From NCBI RefSeq assembly GCF_013387495.1, contig NZ_JABZEE010000007.1:186001-250000 (forward strand): 64,000 nucleotides of DNA, written 5' to 3'. Below are positions 48,275 through 56,126 of this stretch, piece after piece. Made by a program: the position numbers and the translations under genes. Below the pieces are notes generated by a model. That model did no database searches. It was not told the origin of the DNA and was given only the letters and a program-made list of their open reading frames with translations. The first letter of the stretch is position 1. Each line of letters begins with the position of its first letter. This DNA comes from Streptomyces sp. PKU-EA00015. Lineage in GTDB: Bacteria; Actinomycetota; Actinomycetes; Streptomycetales; Streptomycetaceae.

Positions 48275-49510
48275 GTGAGCGAGACCAGCACGGGGGAGGT
48301 GGCCGAGGCCGCCGCAGCGGTGGCCACGGGCAACTGGCGCAGGGCGGGCATCGCCGGTGCCGCCATAGGCGTGGTCGCGGCCGGCGCCGCCGCGGGCGTC
48401 GCGCTCGAGCGCCTCACCGTCGGGCGCGGCATGCGCAGGAAGGCGCGTCTGGCCCTCGACGCGGCAGGCCCCTACGGCTCGCTGCGCGGCATGCCCGGCA
48501 CGGCGGTCGCGGACGACGGCACCGAGCTCTACTACGAGGTGGAGGAGCTCGACCCGGACGTGGCCGCGCCGCGCCGCCGCCGGATGTTCGGCCGCAAGGC
48601 GCCCGCCCCCGTCACCGTCGTCTTCAGCCACGGCTACTGCCTCAACCAGGACTCGTGGCACTTCCAGCGGGCGGCGCTGCGGGGTCTGGTGCGCGCGGTG
48701 TACTGGGACCAGCGCAGCCACGGCCGTTCGGCGCGCGGCGCCGCGCAGGCGGGCCCGGACGGCGTGCCGGTCTCCATCGACCAGCTCGGCCGTGACCTGA
48801 AGGCGGTCGTCGACGCGGCGGCTCCCGAGGGACCGCTGGTGCTCGTCGGCCACTCGATGGGCGGCATGACGATGATGGCGCTGGGCGCCCATTACCCCGA
48901 GTTCGTCCGGGAGCGGGTGGCGGCGATCGCCCTGATCGGCACGTCGTCGGGCAAGCTCGGGGAGGTCAGTTACGGCCTCCCGGTGGCGGGCGTCAATGTG
49001 GTGCGCCGGGTGCTGCCCGGGGTGCTGCGGGCACTCGGCTCGCAGGCGGAGCTGGTCGAGCGGGGCAGGCGGGCGACGGCCGACCTGTTCGCGGGCCTGA
49101 TCAAGCGGTACTCGTTCTCGTCGAGGGACGTGGACCCGGCGGTCGCGCGGTTCGCGGAACGGATGATCGAGTCGACACCGATCGACGTGGTCGCCGAGTT
49201 CTACCCGGCCTTCGCCGAGCACGACAAGTCCGAGGCGCTCGTCGTGTTCGAAGGGCTGCCGGTCCTCGTCCTCGCGGGTGACAAGGACCTGGTCACGCCC
49301 GGGACGCACAGTGAGGCGATCGCGGATCTGATGCCGGAGGCCGAGCTGGTGATCGTGCCGGACGGGGGGCACCTGGTGATGCTGGAGCATCCCGAGGCTG
49401 TCACCGACCGGCTGGCGGACCTGCTGGCCCGGGCGGGCGCGGTCGCGGCAGCGGCTAACGTTGGCACGTATGGAAGCACCGCTGGAAGCACCGCACAGCC
49501 CGGCGGCTGA
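48275..49510 (+). CDS. membrane-anchored alpha/beta hydrolase
   Basis: 411 residues. A hydrophobic segment at about 23-46 (AGIAGAAIGVVAAGAAAGVAL) acts as anchor or signal. The alpha/beta hydrolase domain follows, with oxyanion HGYCLN, nucleophile elbow GHSMGG and later catalytic acid/His candidates near VLAGDKDLVTP and DGGHLVMLEHPE. The substrate is unknown. GTG 48275 has AGGAGAGG upstream. The last 41 bp overlap tsaE. The association with alr and tsaE is common in streptomycetes. Confidence 0.88.
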   Translation: MSETSTGEVAEAAAAVATGNWRRAGIAGAAIGVVAAGAAAGVALERLTVGRGMRRKARLALDAAGPYGSLRGMPGTAVADDGTELYYEVEELDPDVAAPRRRRMFGRKAPAPVTVVFSHGYCLNQDSWHFQRAALRGLVRAVYWDQRSHGRSARGAAQAGPDGVPVSIDQLGRDLKAVVDAAAPEGPLVLVGHSMGGMTMMALGAHYPEFVRERVAAIALIGTSSGKLGEVSYGLPVAGVNVVRRVLPGVLRALGSQAELVERGRRATADLFAGLIKRYSFSSRDVDPAVARFAERMIESTPIDVVAEFYPAFAEHDKSEALVVFEGLPVLVLAGDKDLVTPGTHSEAIADLMPEAELVIVPDGGHLVMLEHPEAVTDRLADLLARAGAVAAAANVGTYGSTAGSTAQPGG

Positions 49511-49994
49511 GACGGCCGTCGCCGGCTCCGCCCGCCTCTCGATCGAGTCCCCCGAGCAGATGCAGGACCTGGGCCGCAGGCTCGCGAAACTGCTCCGCCC
49601 CGGCGACCTGGTGATGCTCACGGGCGAACTCGGCGCGGGCAAGACGACGCTGACGCGCGGCCTGGGCGAGGGGCTCGGGGTACGCGGAGCCGTCACGTCC
49701 CCGACGTTCGTGATCGCGCGCGTCCACCCGTCCCTGACCGGCGGACCGGCGCTCGTCCACGTCGACGCGTACCGCCTGGGCGGCGGCCTCGACGAGATGG
49801 AGGACCTCGACCTCGACGTCTCGCTGCCGGAATCGGTGGTGGTCGTGGAGTGGGGCGAGGGCAAGGTCGAGGATCTGTCCGAGGACCGTCTGCACGTGGT
49901 GATCCACCGGGTCGTGGGCGACACGGAGGACGACCGCCGCGAGGTGGTGCTGCGGGGGTACGGGGAGCGCTGGGCGGGGCTGGATCCGGCCTGA
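49470..49994 (+). CDS. tsaE: tRNA t6A biosynthesis ATPase TsaE
   Basis: TsaE is the ATPase that helps TsaBD make N6-threonylcarbamoyl-adenosine at tRNA position 37. The product has 174 residues. The P-loop is GELGAGKTTLTRGLGEGLG, followed by VTSPTFVIARVHPS, HVDAYRLG and VVVEWGEG, all family features. ATG 49470 was preferred to the TTG at 49461. The gene overlaps the hydrolase end by 41 bp. tsaB, rimI and tsaD follow within 4 kb. Confidence 0.96.
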   Translation: MEAPLEAPHSPAAETAVAGSARLSIESPEQMQDLGRRLAKLLRPGDLVMLTGELGAGKTTLTRGLGEGLGVRGAVTSPTFVIARVHPSLTGGPALVHVDAYRLGGGLDEMEDLDLDVSLPESVVVVEWGEGKVEDLSEDRLHVVIHRVVGDTEDDRREVVLRGYGERWAGLDPA

Positions 49995-50104
49995 GCGAGT
50001 GGGACGCGGGCGCGGTCCCGGCACGAAACGCCGTACGTTCCGACAAGACGTCGGGAAATTGTTGCGCCCGGCGTCCCGCGCGTGATGACATGGTGGAGAG
50101 ACCG

Positions 50105-50122
50105 GGTTAGGTCTACCTAACC
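50105..50122 (+). promoter_or_regulatory. palindromic operator before the small protein gene
   Basis: GGTTAGGT and ACCTAACC form a perfect palindrome around CT. The TTAGGT...ACCTAA core resembles half-sites of the iron-dependent DtxR/DmdR boxes, although the spacing differs from the 19-bp consensus. A possible promoter, TTGCGC-16 bp-GATGAC (50062-50089), would place it just after the transcription start. Confidence 0.5.
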
Positions 50123-50155
50123 ACGCCCGCCCCCGGAGCCCACCAGGAGGCGTCC

Positions 50156-50341
50156 ATGTCGGCATCGGAGCGCAAGCCGCAGAACCGGCAGCACGCGCCC
50201 GCGGCGTCCGTGCCGCACCCCCCGGTCCTGTCGATGCGGGACCTGCTGGCGTCCTGCGCGGCGGCCAGCGCGGTGTCGACCCCGCCGCGCGAGAGGCCGC
50301 GGGCAGGGGAGACGGACGAGGCGCGGCGCGACGCCGCGTAG
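50156..50341 (+). CDS. small protein of unknown function (61 residues)
   Basis: Not a recognised family. The ATG has a near-perfect Shine-Dalgarno AGGAGG 5 nt upstream, a palindromic operator and a possible promoter in front, which argue for a real gene. The product is polar and disordered-looking, apart from a short hydrophobic stretch SMRDLLASCAAASAV at about 26-40 with a single cysteine. It could be a short regulatory or stress protein. Convergent with the next gene. Confidence 0.5.
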   Translation: MSASERKPQNRQHAPAASVPHPPVLSMRDLLASCAAASAVSTPPRERPRAGETDEARRDAA

Positions 50342-50384
50342 CGGGCGGGCCCGGATTCGTACAGCCGGTTCCGTACGGGTGGTC

Positions 50385-50942
50385 CTACGGGACCACGACC
50401 ACCTTCGAGTCGATCGCCGCGAACACCCACAGTGCGTCGCCGTCGGCCCGCGTCATCCGCACGCCGCCCGTCTTCCTGTTCGGGTCCGGGCTCGCCATCG
50501 AGCCGTTCACGGCCGCGCTGAAGCCGATCGACACGTTGCCGACCTTCGCGAACCGCACCACGTGCTCGACCGGGACCCCGTCCGACCCGGGGACGCTGCC
50601 CGAGCGCGAGGTGACGGTGTACGTGCCGGGAGCGGGGCTCACCGTCGACGGCATGACCTCGAAGGTGCGCGGCTTGCCCTTCGCGCCGACCAGCCACACC
50701 CGCCGCTCGCCCAGCGAGTAGACCACCCGCACGCCCGTACCGGAGTGCGCGGGCACCGCGAGCGGGTCCTTCGGCTTCCCCTGCGGGCTGCCGGAGGCCT
50801 TCGCCGACGGGACGGTGCTCGGGGCCTTGGGCGCGCCGAGGCTGTCGGGAACGTTCGCCGACGCCTGATAGGCGAGGAAGCCGACGACGGCCAGCGCGGC
50901 CGCCGTGAGCCCGGCCACGAGTCCCGAGCTGCTCCGTGCCAC
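50385..50942 (-). CDS. L,D-transpeptidase-like membrane-anchored protein without the usual catalytic cysteine
   Basis: 185 residues. After a short N-terminus (MARSSSGLVAG), a single hydrophobic helix (LTAAALAVVGFLAYQA) anchors a secreted domain through a Pro/Ser/Lys linker. The domain, VVYSLGERRVWLVGAKGKPRTFEV, then PAPGTYTVTSRSG and finally GGVRMTRADGDALWVF, follows the order of YkuD L,D-transpeptidases. Where that family has HGC, this one has TGG before VRMT, so the catalytic cysteine is missing and it is probably not an active transpeptidase. GTG 50942 has GGTGGGG upstream. It is divergent from tsaB. Confidence 0.68.
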   Translation of the reverse strand: MARSSSGLVAGLTAAALAVVGFLAYQASANVPDSLGAPKAPSTVPSAKASGSPQGKPKDPLAVPAHSGTGVRVVYSLGERRVWLVGAKGKPRTFEVMPSTVSPAPGTYTVTSRSGSVPGSDGVPVEHVVRFAKVGNVSIGFSAAVNGSMASPDPNRKTGGVRMTRADGDALWVFAAIDSKVVVVP

Positions 50943-51048
50943 CGTGCCCCACCTTTCGAATCTCTTCCCGGTTGTGGTGACGGTAGCAGCAGGCCCCCCG
51001 TTCGACGGGGCGGCCGTGCCTCCGCCGCCGGAGCCGTAGGCTGTTTGC

Positions 51049-51702
51049 GTGCTCTTGCTCGCCATGGATACCGCCACGCCCGCCGTCACCGCCGCTCTCC
51101 ACGACGGGTCCGCCGTCGTCGCCGAGTCCAGCCGGGTGGACGCCCGGAGGCACGGGGAGCTGCTGCTGCCCGCCGTCGACCGGGTGCTCGCCGAGGCCGG
51201 AGTGAAGCTCGACGCCGTCACCGGGATCGTGGTCGGCGTCGGACCCGGGCCTTATACGGGACTGCGCGTCGGGCTCGTGACGGCCACGACGTTCGCGTCG
51301 GTGCTGGGCGTCCCCGTCCACGGGGTGTGCACGCTGGACGGTCTCGCGTACGCCGCCGGCCTCGACGAGCCGTTCGTGGTGGCGACGGACGCGCGCCGCA
51401 AGGAGGTCTACTGGGCGCGGTACGCGGATGCCCGCACCCGTGTGACCGACGCCGCCGTCGACCGGCCCGCCGACATCGCCGAGCAGGTCGCGGGTCTGCC
51501 CGCGGTCGGCGCGGGCGCCCTGCTCTACCCGGAGACGTTCCCCGACGCCCGCGGACCCGAGTACGTCAGCGCCGCCGCCCTCGCCGCGCTCGCGGCCGGG
51601 AAACTGGCGGCCGGCGAGGACTTCCTCGACCCGCTGCCGCTGTACCTGCGCCGGCCCGACGCCCAGGTCCCCAAGAACTACAAGGTGGTCACTCCGAAGT
51701 GA
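51049..51702 (+). CDS. tsaB: tRNA t6A biosynthesis protein TsaB
   Basis: TsaB is the scaffold partner of TsaD in t6A synthesis. The product has 217 residues with the actin-like fold: LLAMDTATPAVTAALHD at the start, then VVGVGPGPYTGLRVGLVTA and VVATDARRKEVYWARY. GTG 51049 lies 6 nt after TAGGCT (51037-51042), a likely -10 box, so the message is probably leaderless. The stop overlaps the rimI GTG by 4 bp. Confidence 0.95.
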   Translation: MLLLAMDTATPAVTAALHDGSAVVAESSRVDARRHGELLLPAVDRVLAEAGVKLDAVTGIVVGVGPGPYTGLRVGLVTATTFASVLGVPVHGVCTLDGLAYAAGLDEPFVVATDARRKEVYWARYADARTRVTDAAVDRPADIAEQVAGLPAVGAGALLYPETFPDARGPEYVSAAALAALAAGKLAAGEDFLDPLPLYLRRPDAQVPKNYKVVTPK

Positions 51703-52217
51703 GCGCGGCCCACCCGTCTGCCGACCGCCGCCCCTCGTCGAAGCCGCTGCGCGGCGGCCCTGCATTGCGTGAGATGCGCTGGTGGGACATCCGGCCGGTG
51801 CTCGAGCTCGAACAGGAGCTGTTCCCCGACGACGCCTGGTCGGCCGGGATGTTCTGGTCCGAGCTCGCGCACTCCCGGGGCCCGCAGGCCACCCGCCGGT
51901 ACGTCGTCGCCGAGCGCGACGGCAGGATCGTCGGCTACGCGGGGCTCGCGGCTGCGGGCGGCCTCGGCGACGTCCAGACCATCGCGGTCGAACGCGGCCA
52001 GTGGGGCACCGGCCTCGGGGCCCGGCTGCTGACCGACCTGCTCCAGCACGCCACCGCCTTCGAGTGCGACGAGGTGCTCCTCGAAGTGCGCGTGGACAAC
52101 ACCCGGGCCCAGAAGCTGTACGAGCGCTTCGGCTTCGAGCCCATCGGATTCCGCCGCGGCTACTACCAGCCCGGCAACATCGACGCCCTCGTCATGCGCC
52201 TGACCGTACAAGCCTGA
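51699..52217 (+). CDS. rimI: ribosomal-protein-alanine N-acetyltransferase RimI
   Basis: A GNAT acetyltransferase that usually modifies the N-terminus of S18. The product has 172 residues. The acetyl-CoA site is QTIAVERGQWGTGLGARLLTDLL (Q/RxxGxG/A type), and YERFGFEPIGFRRGYY closes the fold. GTG 51699 overlaps the tsaB stop (GTGA); an internal ATG at 51774 would drop 25 poorly conserved residues. The tsaB-rimI-tsaD order is conserved widely. Confidence 0.95.
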   Translation: MSAAHPSADRRPSSKPLRGGPALREMRWWDIRPVLELEQELFPDDAWSAGMFWSELAHSRGPQATRRYVVAERDGRIVGYAGLAAAGGLGDVQTIAVERGQWGTGLGARLLTDLLQHATAFECDEVLLEVRVDNTRAQKLYERFGFEPIGFRRGYYQPGNIDALVMRLTVQA

Positions 52218-52244
52218 CCGTACAAGGAACTGAGACTCACACCC

Positions 52245-53357
52245 ATGGCTGACGAACCGCTCGTACTCGGCATCGAGACCTCCTGCGACGAGACCGGAGT
52301 CGGCATCGTCCGCGGGACGACCCTGCTCGCCGACGCGGTCGCCTCCAGCGTGGACACGCACGCCCGCTTCGGCGGCGTCGTCCCGGAGATCGCCTCGCGC
52401 GCGCACCTGGAGGCGATGGTGCCGACCATCGAGCGCGCCCTGAACGAGGCCGGGGTCGGCGCCCGCGACCTCGACGGCATCGCCGTCACGGCAGGGCCCG
52501 GGCTCGCCGGCGCGCTGCTGGTGGGGGTCTCGGCGGCGAAGGCGTACGCGTACGCCCTGAACAAGCCGCTGTACGGGGTCAATCACCTCGCCTCGCACAT
52601 CTGCGTCGACCAGCTGGAGCACGGCCCGCTGCCCGAGCCGACCATGGCGCTCCTCGTCTCCGGCGGCCACTCCTCGCTGCTGCTCGCCCCCGACATCACC
52701 GCCGACGTGCGTCCCATGGGCGCGACGATCGACGACGCGGCCGGCGAGGCGTTCGACAAGATCGCGCGCGTCCTCGACCTCGGCTTCCCCGGCGGCCCGG
52801 TGATCGACCGGCTGGCCAGGGAGGGGAACCCGGAGGCGATCGCGTTCCCGCGCGGCCTGAGCGGCGCGAAGGACCCGGCGTACGACTTCTCCTTCTCGGG
52901 CCTGAAGACGGCCGTCGCCCGCTGGATCGAGGCGAAGCGGGCCGCGGGCGAGGAGGTGCCGGTGCGGGACGTGGCGGCGTCCTTCCAGGAGGCGGTCGTC
53001 GACGTGCTGACCCGCAAGGCGGTGCGCGCCTGCAAGGACCAGGGCGTGGACCACCTGATGATCGGCGGCGGCGTCGCGGCCAACTCCCGGCTGCGCGCGC
53101 TCGCCGAGGAGCGCTGCGAGCGTGCGGGCATCCGGCTGCGCGTCCCGCGGCCCAAGCTGTGCACGGACAACGGCGCGATGGTCGCCGCTCTGGGCGCGGA
53201 GATGGTGGCGCGCAACCGGCCGGCCTCCGACTGGGAGCTGTCCGCGGACTCGTCGCTGCCCGTGACGGACCCGCACGTGCCGGGCACGGACTCCGTCGGC
53301 GCGATCCACGACCACGATCATGTCCACGAGGTCAGCAAGGACAACCTGTACTCATGA
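52245..53357 (+). CDS. tsaD: tRNA t6A37 threonylcarbamoyltransferase TsaD
   Basis: TsaD transfers threonylcarbamoyl from threonylcarbamoyl-AMP to A37 of tRNAs that read ANN codons. The product has 370 residues. [16 protein letters not shown] starts the ASKHA fold, VNHLASHI contains the metal-binding histidines, and [13 protein letters not shown] and [10 protein letters not shown] are family signatures. It ends in a streptomycete-specific tail rich in His/Asp (IHDHDHVHE). The next gene overlaps by 4 bp. Confidence 0.97.
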   Translation: MADEPLVLGIETSCDETGVGIVRGTTLLADAVASSVDTHARFGGVVPEIASRAHLEAMVPTIERALNEAGVGARDLDGIAVTAGPGLAGALLVGVSAAKAYAYALNKPLYGVNHLASHICVDQLEHGPLPEPTMALLVSGGHSSLLLAPDITADVRPMGATIDDAAGEAFDKIARVLDLGFPGGPVIDRLAREGNPEAIAFPRGLSGAKDPAYDFSFSGLKTAVARWIEAKRAAGEEVPVRDVAASFQEAVVDVLTRKAVRACKDQGVDHLMIGGGVAANSRLRALAEERCERAGIRLRVPRPKLCTDNGAMVAALGAEMVARNRPASDWELSADSSLPVTDPHVPGTDSVGAIHDHDHVHEVSKDNLYS

Positions 53358-53611
53358 CCGTCGTCGCCCTGATGTGGGAGGCCCGCGCCGTGGAGGGCCG
53401 GGGCGCCGAGCTGCTGGAGTGGGCCCGCGCCCAGCAGCTCGCTCGCGATCCGCTGCGCCGCGAGACCTTCCGGGCCGAGCCGGACCGGGTGCTGGTCATC
53501 ACCTGGTGGGAGGCGGCGCACGCCGACGCGGAGCTGCCCGAACTTCCCGAGCCCGCCGCCGATGCGATCACCCGGCCGGTGCACCGCTGGCGCTTCGAGT
53601 CGCTCGGCTGA
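53354..53611 (+). CDS. small protein of unknown function (85 residues)
   Basis: Not recognised. The ATG overlaps the tsaD stop in ATGA, so it is the last gene of the t6A operon. The sequence ([25 protein letters not shown], later [13 protein letters not shown] and [11 protein letters not shown]) alternates strands and helices, with a length and pattern compatible with a dimeric alpha-beta barrel monooxygenase fold. No catalytic residues can be named. Confidence 0.7.
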   Translation: MTVVALMWEARAVEGRGAELLEWARAQQLARDPLRRETFRAEPDRVLVITWWEAAHADAELPELPEPAADAITRPVHRWRFESLG

Positions 53612-53650
53612 GAACCCGCCGGGATTTCCCGGAAGAATTTTCCGGGAGGA

Positions 53651-53677
53651 TGTCGATCCGGCCGTCTCCCGTTCGAC
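53651..53677 (+). promoter_or_regulatory. candidate ECF42-type promoter
   Basis: TGTCGA (53651-53656) and CGAC (53674-53677) are 17 bp apart, about 55 bp before the DGPF-protein gene. This matches the TGTCGA / CGA-(T/C) type of motif reported for ECF42 sigma factors, whose gene lies two positions downstream. Autoregulation is inferred. Confidence 0.6.
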
Positions 53678-53729
53678 GCACGGGTGAGAGGCGGGGAACG
53701 GCCCCGTACTCACGACCCGAGGAGTCACC

Positions 53730-54086
53730 ATGCCCCGCTTCCTGTCGATGATCCGCGTCAACGAGAACGAGATCCCCACGGACGAATTCCCGGAGGACTT
53801 CAACGAGCGCATGGGCAAGCTGCTCGAAGAGATCACCAAGGCCGGGGTCATGCTGGACACCGCCGGCCTGCTCCCGTCCTCCGAGGGCACCCGCGTGACC
53901 TGGTCCGGCGGGAAGCTGTCGTACACCGACGGCCCCTTCACCGAGACCAAGGAAGTCATCGGCGGCTACGCCCTCATGCAGTGCAAGGACAAGGCCGAGG
54001 CCCTCGAATGGGCCAAGCGCTTCCTGGAGATCCACCCGGAGGAGTGGACCGTCACCTGCGAGGTCCGCCAGATCATGGAGGGCTGA
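53730..54086 (+). CDS. DGPF-domain (YciI-like) protein
   Basis: 118 residues with the ferredoxin-like fold of the DGPF/YciI family. The name-giving motif YTDGPFTETKEVIGG is at residues 65-79. Proteins of this family are linked to ECF42 sigma factors in many genomes, as here (sigma gene 50 bp downstream). Their biochemical role is unknown. ATG 53730 follows CGAGGAG. A possible ECF42 promoter precedes it. Confidence 0.9.
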   Translation: MPRFLSMIRVNENEIPTDEFPEDFNERMGKLLEEITKAGVMLDTAGLLPSSEGTRVTWSGGKLSYTDGPFTETKEVIGGYALMQCKDKAEALEWAKRFLEIHPEEWTVTCEVRQIMEG

Positions 54087-54135
54087 GCCGGCCCCGGTTG
54101 CGCCCGTTCCGCCGCGGCTGCTCTGATGGGTGGCC

Positions 54136-55380
54136 GTGACGGCAGGAAGCGCAGCGAACACGGTCGAGGCGGTCTTCAGGATCGAGTCGGCGCGCATCAT
54201 CGCCGGCGTGGCCCGCATCGTGCGGGACGTCGGCATCGCCGAGGAGATCGCGCAGGACGCTCTGGTCGCCGCGCTGGAGCAGTGGCCGGAGTCGGGCGTC
54301 CCGGACAGGCCGGGTGCCTGGCTCATGGCCACCGCCAAGCACCGCGCCATCGATCTCGTACGCCGCAAGGAGACGTACGCCCGCAAGCTGGCCGAGGTGG
54401 GGCGCACGCTGGAGGACGCGCCGGCGCCGCCCGAACCGGCCGAGGCGGACGACATCGACGACGACCTGCTGCGGCTGATCTTCACCGCCTGCCATCCGGT
54501 GCTGTCCACCGAGGCCAGGGTCGCGCTCACGCTCAGGCTGCTCGGCGGGCTGACGACCGCGGAGATCGCCCGCGCGTTCCTCGTGTCGGAGCCGACGGTC
54601 GCGCAGCGCATCGTGCGCGCCAAGCGGGCGCTGGCCACGGCGGACGTGGCCTTCGAGGCGCCGTACGGAGCCGAGCGCGCCGCGCGCCTGGGCTCCGTGC
54701 TCGACGTCATCTACCTGATCTTCAACGAGGGCTACGCGGCGACCGCCGGGGACGACCTCGTGCGCCCGGCGCTCTGCGAGGACGCGCTGCGCCTGGCCCG
54801 GGTCCTCGCCGGCCTGATGCCGGACGAACCGGAAGTCCACGGCCTGGCGGCGCTGCTGGAGTTCCAGGCGTCCCGCATCCCCGCCCGTACGGGCCCCTCG
54901 GGCGAGCCCGTCCTGCTCGCCGACCAGAACCGCGCCAAGTGGAACCGGCTGCTGATCCGGCGCGGCATCGAGGCACTGGGACGCGCGGGCGGCGGTCCGT
55001 ACGGCCCGTACTGCCTCCAGGCAGCCATCGCCGCCTGCCACGCGCGGGCTCTCCGTTACGGGGACACCGACTGGGCGACGATCGCCGCGCTGTACGGGCA
55101 GTTGGTCCGTCTCACACCGTCCCCGGTCGTCGAACTGAACCGGGCGGTCGCGGTGTCGATGACCGAGGGGCCCGGGGCCGGGCTCGCGCTGGTGGACGCG
55201 GTGGCCGGTGAACCGGCCCTGAAGGACTACCACTTGCTCCCGAGCGTCCGCGGCGACCTGCTGGCCCGGCTGGGCCGCGCCGAGGAGGCGCGGGCGGAGT
55301 TCGAGCGGGCGGCGTCCCTCGCCCGCAACACGCGGGAGAGGGAACTGCTGCTGGACCGGGCCGCCCGCGCCGTGTCGTAG
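54136..55380 (+). CDS. ECF42-type RNA polymerase sigma factor with C-terminal extension
   Basis: 414 residues. The N-terminal half is an ECF sigma factor: region 2 with IAEEIAQDALVAALEQWP and RPGAWLMATAKHRAIDLVRR, region 4 with LTLRLLGGLTTAEIARAFLVSEPTVAQRIVRAKR. About 200 more residues form a helical TPR-like domain (LLRRGIEAL-like repeats, GPYCLQAAIAACHARA, TPSPVVELNRAVAV), the hallmark of the ECF42 group. No anti-sigma gene is adjacent; the extension may take its place. GTG 54136 fits a -10-like TCTGAT; GTG 54130 is an alternative. Confidence 0.9.
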   Translation: MTAGSAANTVEAVFRIESARIIAGVARIVRDVGIAEEIAQDALVAALEQWPESGVPDRPGAWLMATAKHRAIDLVRRKETYARKLAEVGRTLEDAPAPPEPAEADDIDDDLLRLIFTACHPVLSTEARVALTLRLLGGLTTAEIARAFLVSEPTVAQRIVRAKRALATADVAFEAPYGAERAARLGSVLDVIYLIFNEGYAATAGDDLVRPALCEDALRLARVLAGLMPDEPEVHGLAALLEFQASRIPARTGPSGEPVLLADQNRAKWNRLLIRRGIEALGRAGGGPYGPYCLQAAIAACHARALRYGDTDWATIAALYGQLVRLTPSPVVELNRAVAVSMTEGPGAGLALVDAVAGEPALKDYHLLPSVRGDLLARLGRAEEARAEFERAASLARNTRERELLLDRAARAVS

Positions 55381-55433
55381 CCGGGGCCCGGGCGCGCCCC
55401 ACGCCCGAGGAATCGCCCGGTAGCCTCATGGCC

Positions 55434-56072
55434 ATGTCAGGACGTACTCTCCCGCCCCCGCCCCCGCCCTTCGGCGTACGGGCGTGGCCCGACCGCACGT
55501 CGCTGCTCGCCGACCGGGCGCGGGCGATGGCGGAGCTCCACCGGATGAGCATCGGTGGGGCCGTGCTGGTCCAACTGTGGCTGCTGGCAGCCGGGTTCGC
55601 GGTCGGCTGGGTGCTCATCGCCTCCGCGCTGCGGACCTTCGTCGAGGCGATCGACCCGTTGAGCCAGTTGTTCGGCGGGGTGCTCCTCCTGCTGGGCGCC
55701 GCGTTCGTGGTGCCGACCGGCCTGCTGATCGGCTTCGGCCTCGCCCGCGACGCGAAGGTGCGCAGGCTGCTGCGCGCGTGGAGCAGCCTGGACAGCGACC
55801 CGGCGGGCGACGCACGCTTCGCCTCGCCGGGCCTGAGCCTCACCTGGTTCCTGCCGTCGTTCCTGATGTGCGCGGGCGGCCTGTGGAGCTGCTTCGCCGT
55901 CCCGGCCGGCGCGGAGCCCGGCCAGGACACGGTGCCGGGGGTGGTGCTGCTGATGGGTCTCGGGATGATCCTGTGGCTGACGGGCCTGATCGGCGTCTCG
56001 AAGGCGGTGGGCCACTACCGCTGGGCGCTGCGGCTCGTCCCGCGCCGGGCCGCCGCCGGTGCCCGCGCCTGA
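55434..56072 (+). CDS. integral membrane protein of unknown function
   Basis: 212 residues, family not recognised. A proline run (PPPPPPFGV) lies near the N-terminus. Four hydrophobic segments follow: LVQLWLLAAGFAVGWVLIASAL, FGGVLLLLGAAFVVPTGLLIGFGLA, SLTWFLPSFLMCAGGLWSCF and GVVLLMGLGMILWLTGLIGVS, with a basic C-terminus inside. ATG 55434 is 7 nt after TAGCCT (leaderless pattern); ATG 55428 is also in frame. Confidence 0.75.
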   Translation: MSGRTLPPPPPPFGVRAWPDRTSLLADRARAMAELHRMSIGGAVLVQLWLLAAGFAVGWVLIASALRTFVEAIDPLSQLFGGVLLLLGAAFVVPTGLLIGFGLARDAKVRRLLRAWSSLDSDPAGDARFASPGLSLTWFLPSFLMCAGGLWSCFAVPAGAEPGQDTVPGVVLLMGLGMILWLTGLIGVSKAVGHYRWALRLVPRRAAAGARA

Positions 56073-56126
56073 GCCGGCGCCCCTGTGCGTGCCCAGCGCT
56101 GAGCCGGGGCCCGCGCCGCCGGATCG

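Noticed and set aside
47337..48278. 313-codon plus-strand frame inside alr
   Set aside because: Overlaps alr in another frame and shows no protein family features.
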